From contig NZ_SBHM01000010.1 of the NCBI RefSeq assembly GCF_004028095.1, forward strand, positions 1 through 64,000: DNA of 64,000 nt, given 5' to 3'. Every line of letters begins with the position of its first letter. Positions within the stretch are counted from its first letter, which is position 1. Both the position numbers and the translations under genes were made by a program. Below the pieces are notes generated by a model, which saw only the letters and a program-made list of their open reading frames with translations, was not told the DNA's origin and searched no databases. This DNA comes from Paenarthrobacter ureafaciens (GTDB taxonomy: Bacteria; Actinomycetota; Actinomycetes; Actinomycetales; Micrococcaceae). This document shows, in pieces, positions 63,198 through 64,000 of the stretch.

Positions 63198-63518
63198 CAA
63201 TTGAGCCTATGCGTGGCTTACTGTCTGCGAGCCGACGCAGCATGCGGACCGCGCAGTACTGGCAGCCAGCATGCCTGTAAACCCCATCCATGGGAATGCC
63301 GAGATATTTCGCAAAAGCGTGATGTTCCCCGGCTTGCAATGCGTTCCCGTCGGCAGCGTCATATTTTGTCTCGCACAATGTCGTCGGCGCAATTTAGTGG
63401 CGCGGGCGTGTTGATTCTGTTGAGATGTGTTTTGGGCGGTACCGCCGGGCATTCTCACAATTGTTTTGTTACCAGCAGGAGATGGGGCCTCATTCGTTGC
63501 GAGGGAAAGCAGGACACG
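63189..63518. other. Region without a supported gene
   Basis: Open frames on the minus strand (for example 63067-63378) run through the repeat edge but carry no recognised domain or good start. Nothing else is seen. Confidence 0.4.
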
Positions 63519-64000
63519 ATGTGGATCGTTGACCAGATACAGTCTGCCGGGATCGCCTCCCAGCTCGCTGAACGCGGTTTCGTCCGCCTCGCACTAGGCG
63601 CGGATCGGAACCGAAGATTCACCGAACTGATCCAATGGGCAATGGCGGAACTGCGGGATGCTAATGCGCTCCGCCCCGAGGTATGCGTCCCCGGCGATGT
63701 TGGCGGACTGGGATCAGGCTTCCACTATTTCGCCACGAACGACCCCAACGGCCGGCCGTCCACCCATGATGGTCAAGTCTCGGGATTACGTCACGTTCAG
63801 ACATGGGACCATCGCGCTGGAACGAACCCCTTGCGACCGGAGGTGGGTGCGCCGGTAGCAACGCTCGATGAGGCCGCGCGAATCCTGGGCGATCTGGCTG
63901 GGACGGTGTCACGAGCCCTCGCGTCTGAGCCGGAGCTCGACTTCGCCCGTCGCTTCCTCGAGGACACTGACCACGACGGCGTGATTCTCCGCACCAATAT
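63519..64000 (+). CDS. Possible 2OG-Fe(II) oxygenase-like protein, 5' part
   Basis: An open frame from ATG 63519 runs off the window end (160 codons seen). GGLGSGFHYFATNDPNG and TDHDGVILRTN recall non-heme iron 2-oxoglutarate oxygenases, but the metal site lies beyond the window, so the family is uncertain. A purine-rich stretch (AAAGCAGGA) precedes the start. It lies downstream of the repeat. Confidence 0.4.
   Translation, partial: MWIVDQIQSAGIASQLAERGFVRLALGADRNRRFTELIQWAMAELRDANALRPEVCVPGDVGGLGSGFHYFATNDPNGRPSTHDGQVSGLRHVQTWDHRAGTNPLRPEVGAPVATLDEAARILGDLAGTVSRALASEPELDFARRFLEDTDHDGVILRTN

Larger units (their letters stand above)
34498..64000. mobile_element. Integrated island at tRNA-Leu, right end not seen
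   Basis: It is opened by a tyrosine integrase and an excisionase-like gene abutting the tRNA. Contents are accessory: STAND, OLD, PIN and other nuclease-like genes, conjugation-like genes, broken genes and repeats. Base composition varies, with an AT-richer block at 36.8-39.1 kb. No housekeeping gene is recognised after 34,500. The island may be a stack of several insertions. Confidence 0.65.

Noticed and set aside
63067..63378. Minus-strand 103-codon frame across the repeat edge
   Set aside because: Part of it is the shifted frame of the decayed copy, so it is likely a by-product of decay.
34498..64000. CRISPR arrays, IS elements and a replication origin
   Set aside because: No regularly spaced repeats, no DDE or other transposase, and no DnaA-box cluster were seen.

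Overview
The window is from a high-GC actinobacterium. The best match is Micrococcaceae, Arthrobacter or Paenarthrobacter-like. This is inferred from gene content and order: a PnuC-type riboflavin transporter ahead of ribDEBAH under an FMN riboswitch, hisEGF, a TIGR03085 mycothiol-type protein, hisI-trpE with the actinobacterial Trp-associated membrane proteins, gltBD, pyk, a PdtaR-like ANTAR regulator, and heavy GTG start use with ATGA/GTGA stop-start overlaps. No rRNA or other taxon marker is present, so the genus is an inference.

Positions 1-34,500 are core chromosome. In order: the end of a ZapE/AFG1 ATPase; a BenE-type transporter, a small Rv0909/MT0933-like protein and an APC amino acid permease, all on the minus strand; a six-tRNA minus-strand cluster (Gly-Cys-Val-Gly-Val-Gly, partly tandemly duplicated) and a plus-strand tRNA-Val(CAC); a second MT0933-like paralogue; a PD-(D/E)XK-like protein; def-fmt-rsmB-rpe; an FMN riboswitch with pnuX-ribD-ribE-ribB-ribA-ribH; hisE-hisG-hisF; a TIGR03085 gene; hisI-trpE-two membrane proteins-trpC-trpB-trpA-lgt; gltB-gltD; pyk; and a pdtaR-like response regulator. 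Many of these genes overlap their neighbour by a few bases, so they are probably co-translated.

At 34,416-34,497 a tRNA-Leu(CAA) is followed directly by a tyrosine integrase and an excisionase-like gene. From here to the window end the sequence reads as an integrated mobile island, with no right end visible. It contains: an Mrr-nuclease/STAND NTPase protein in AT-richer DNA; an HNH-like gene broken by one TAG; a regulatory cluster (ImmA/IrrE-like protease, seven-TM MAB_1171c-like protein, XRE regulator, alpha/beta hydrolase, and a second XRE, each XRE locus paired with an antisense winged-helix gene); a sigma-like factor, an anchored protein and an NlpC/P60 hydrolase that look like conjugation remnants; two broken genes of unknown function; an OLD-type ATPase-TOPRIM nuclease; a PIN protein with a solo ImmA-C-terminal-like partner; a PD-(D/E)XK-TOPRIM fusion; a TIGR02391-like pair; and a large DUF4365/TPR protein with a one-base frameshift. 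A diverged direct repeat of about 0.95 kb (54,466-55,409 and 62,250-63,197) brackets the last defence-like genes.

The most promising undescribed systems are the protease/7TM/double-XRE switch at 40,706-45,072 and the repeat-bracketed set at 54,466-63,197. Several island genes carry single-base lesions, so decay or assembly error must be settled first.
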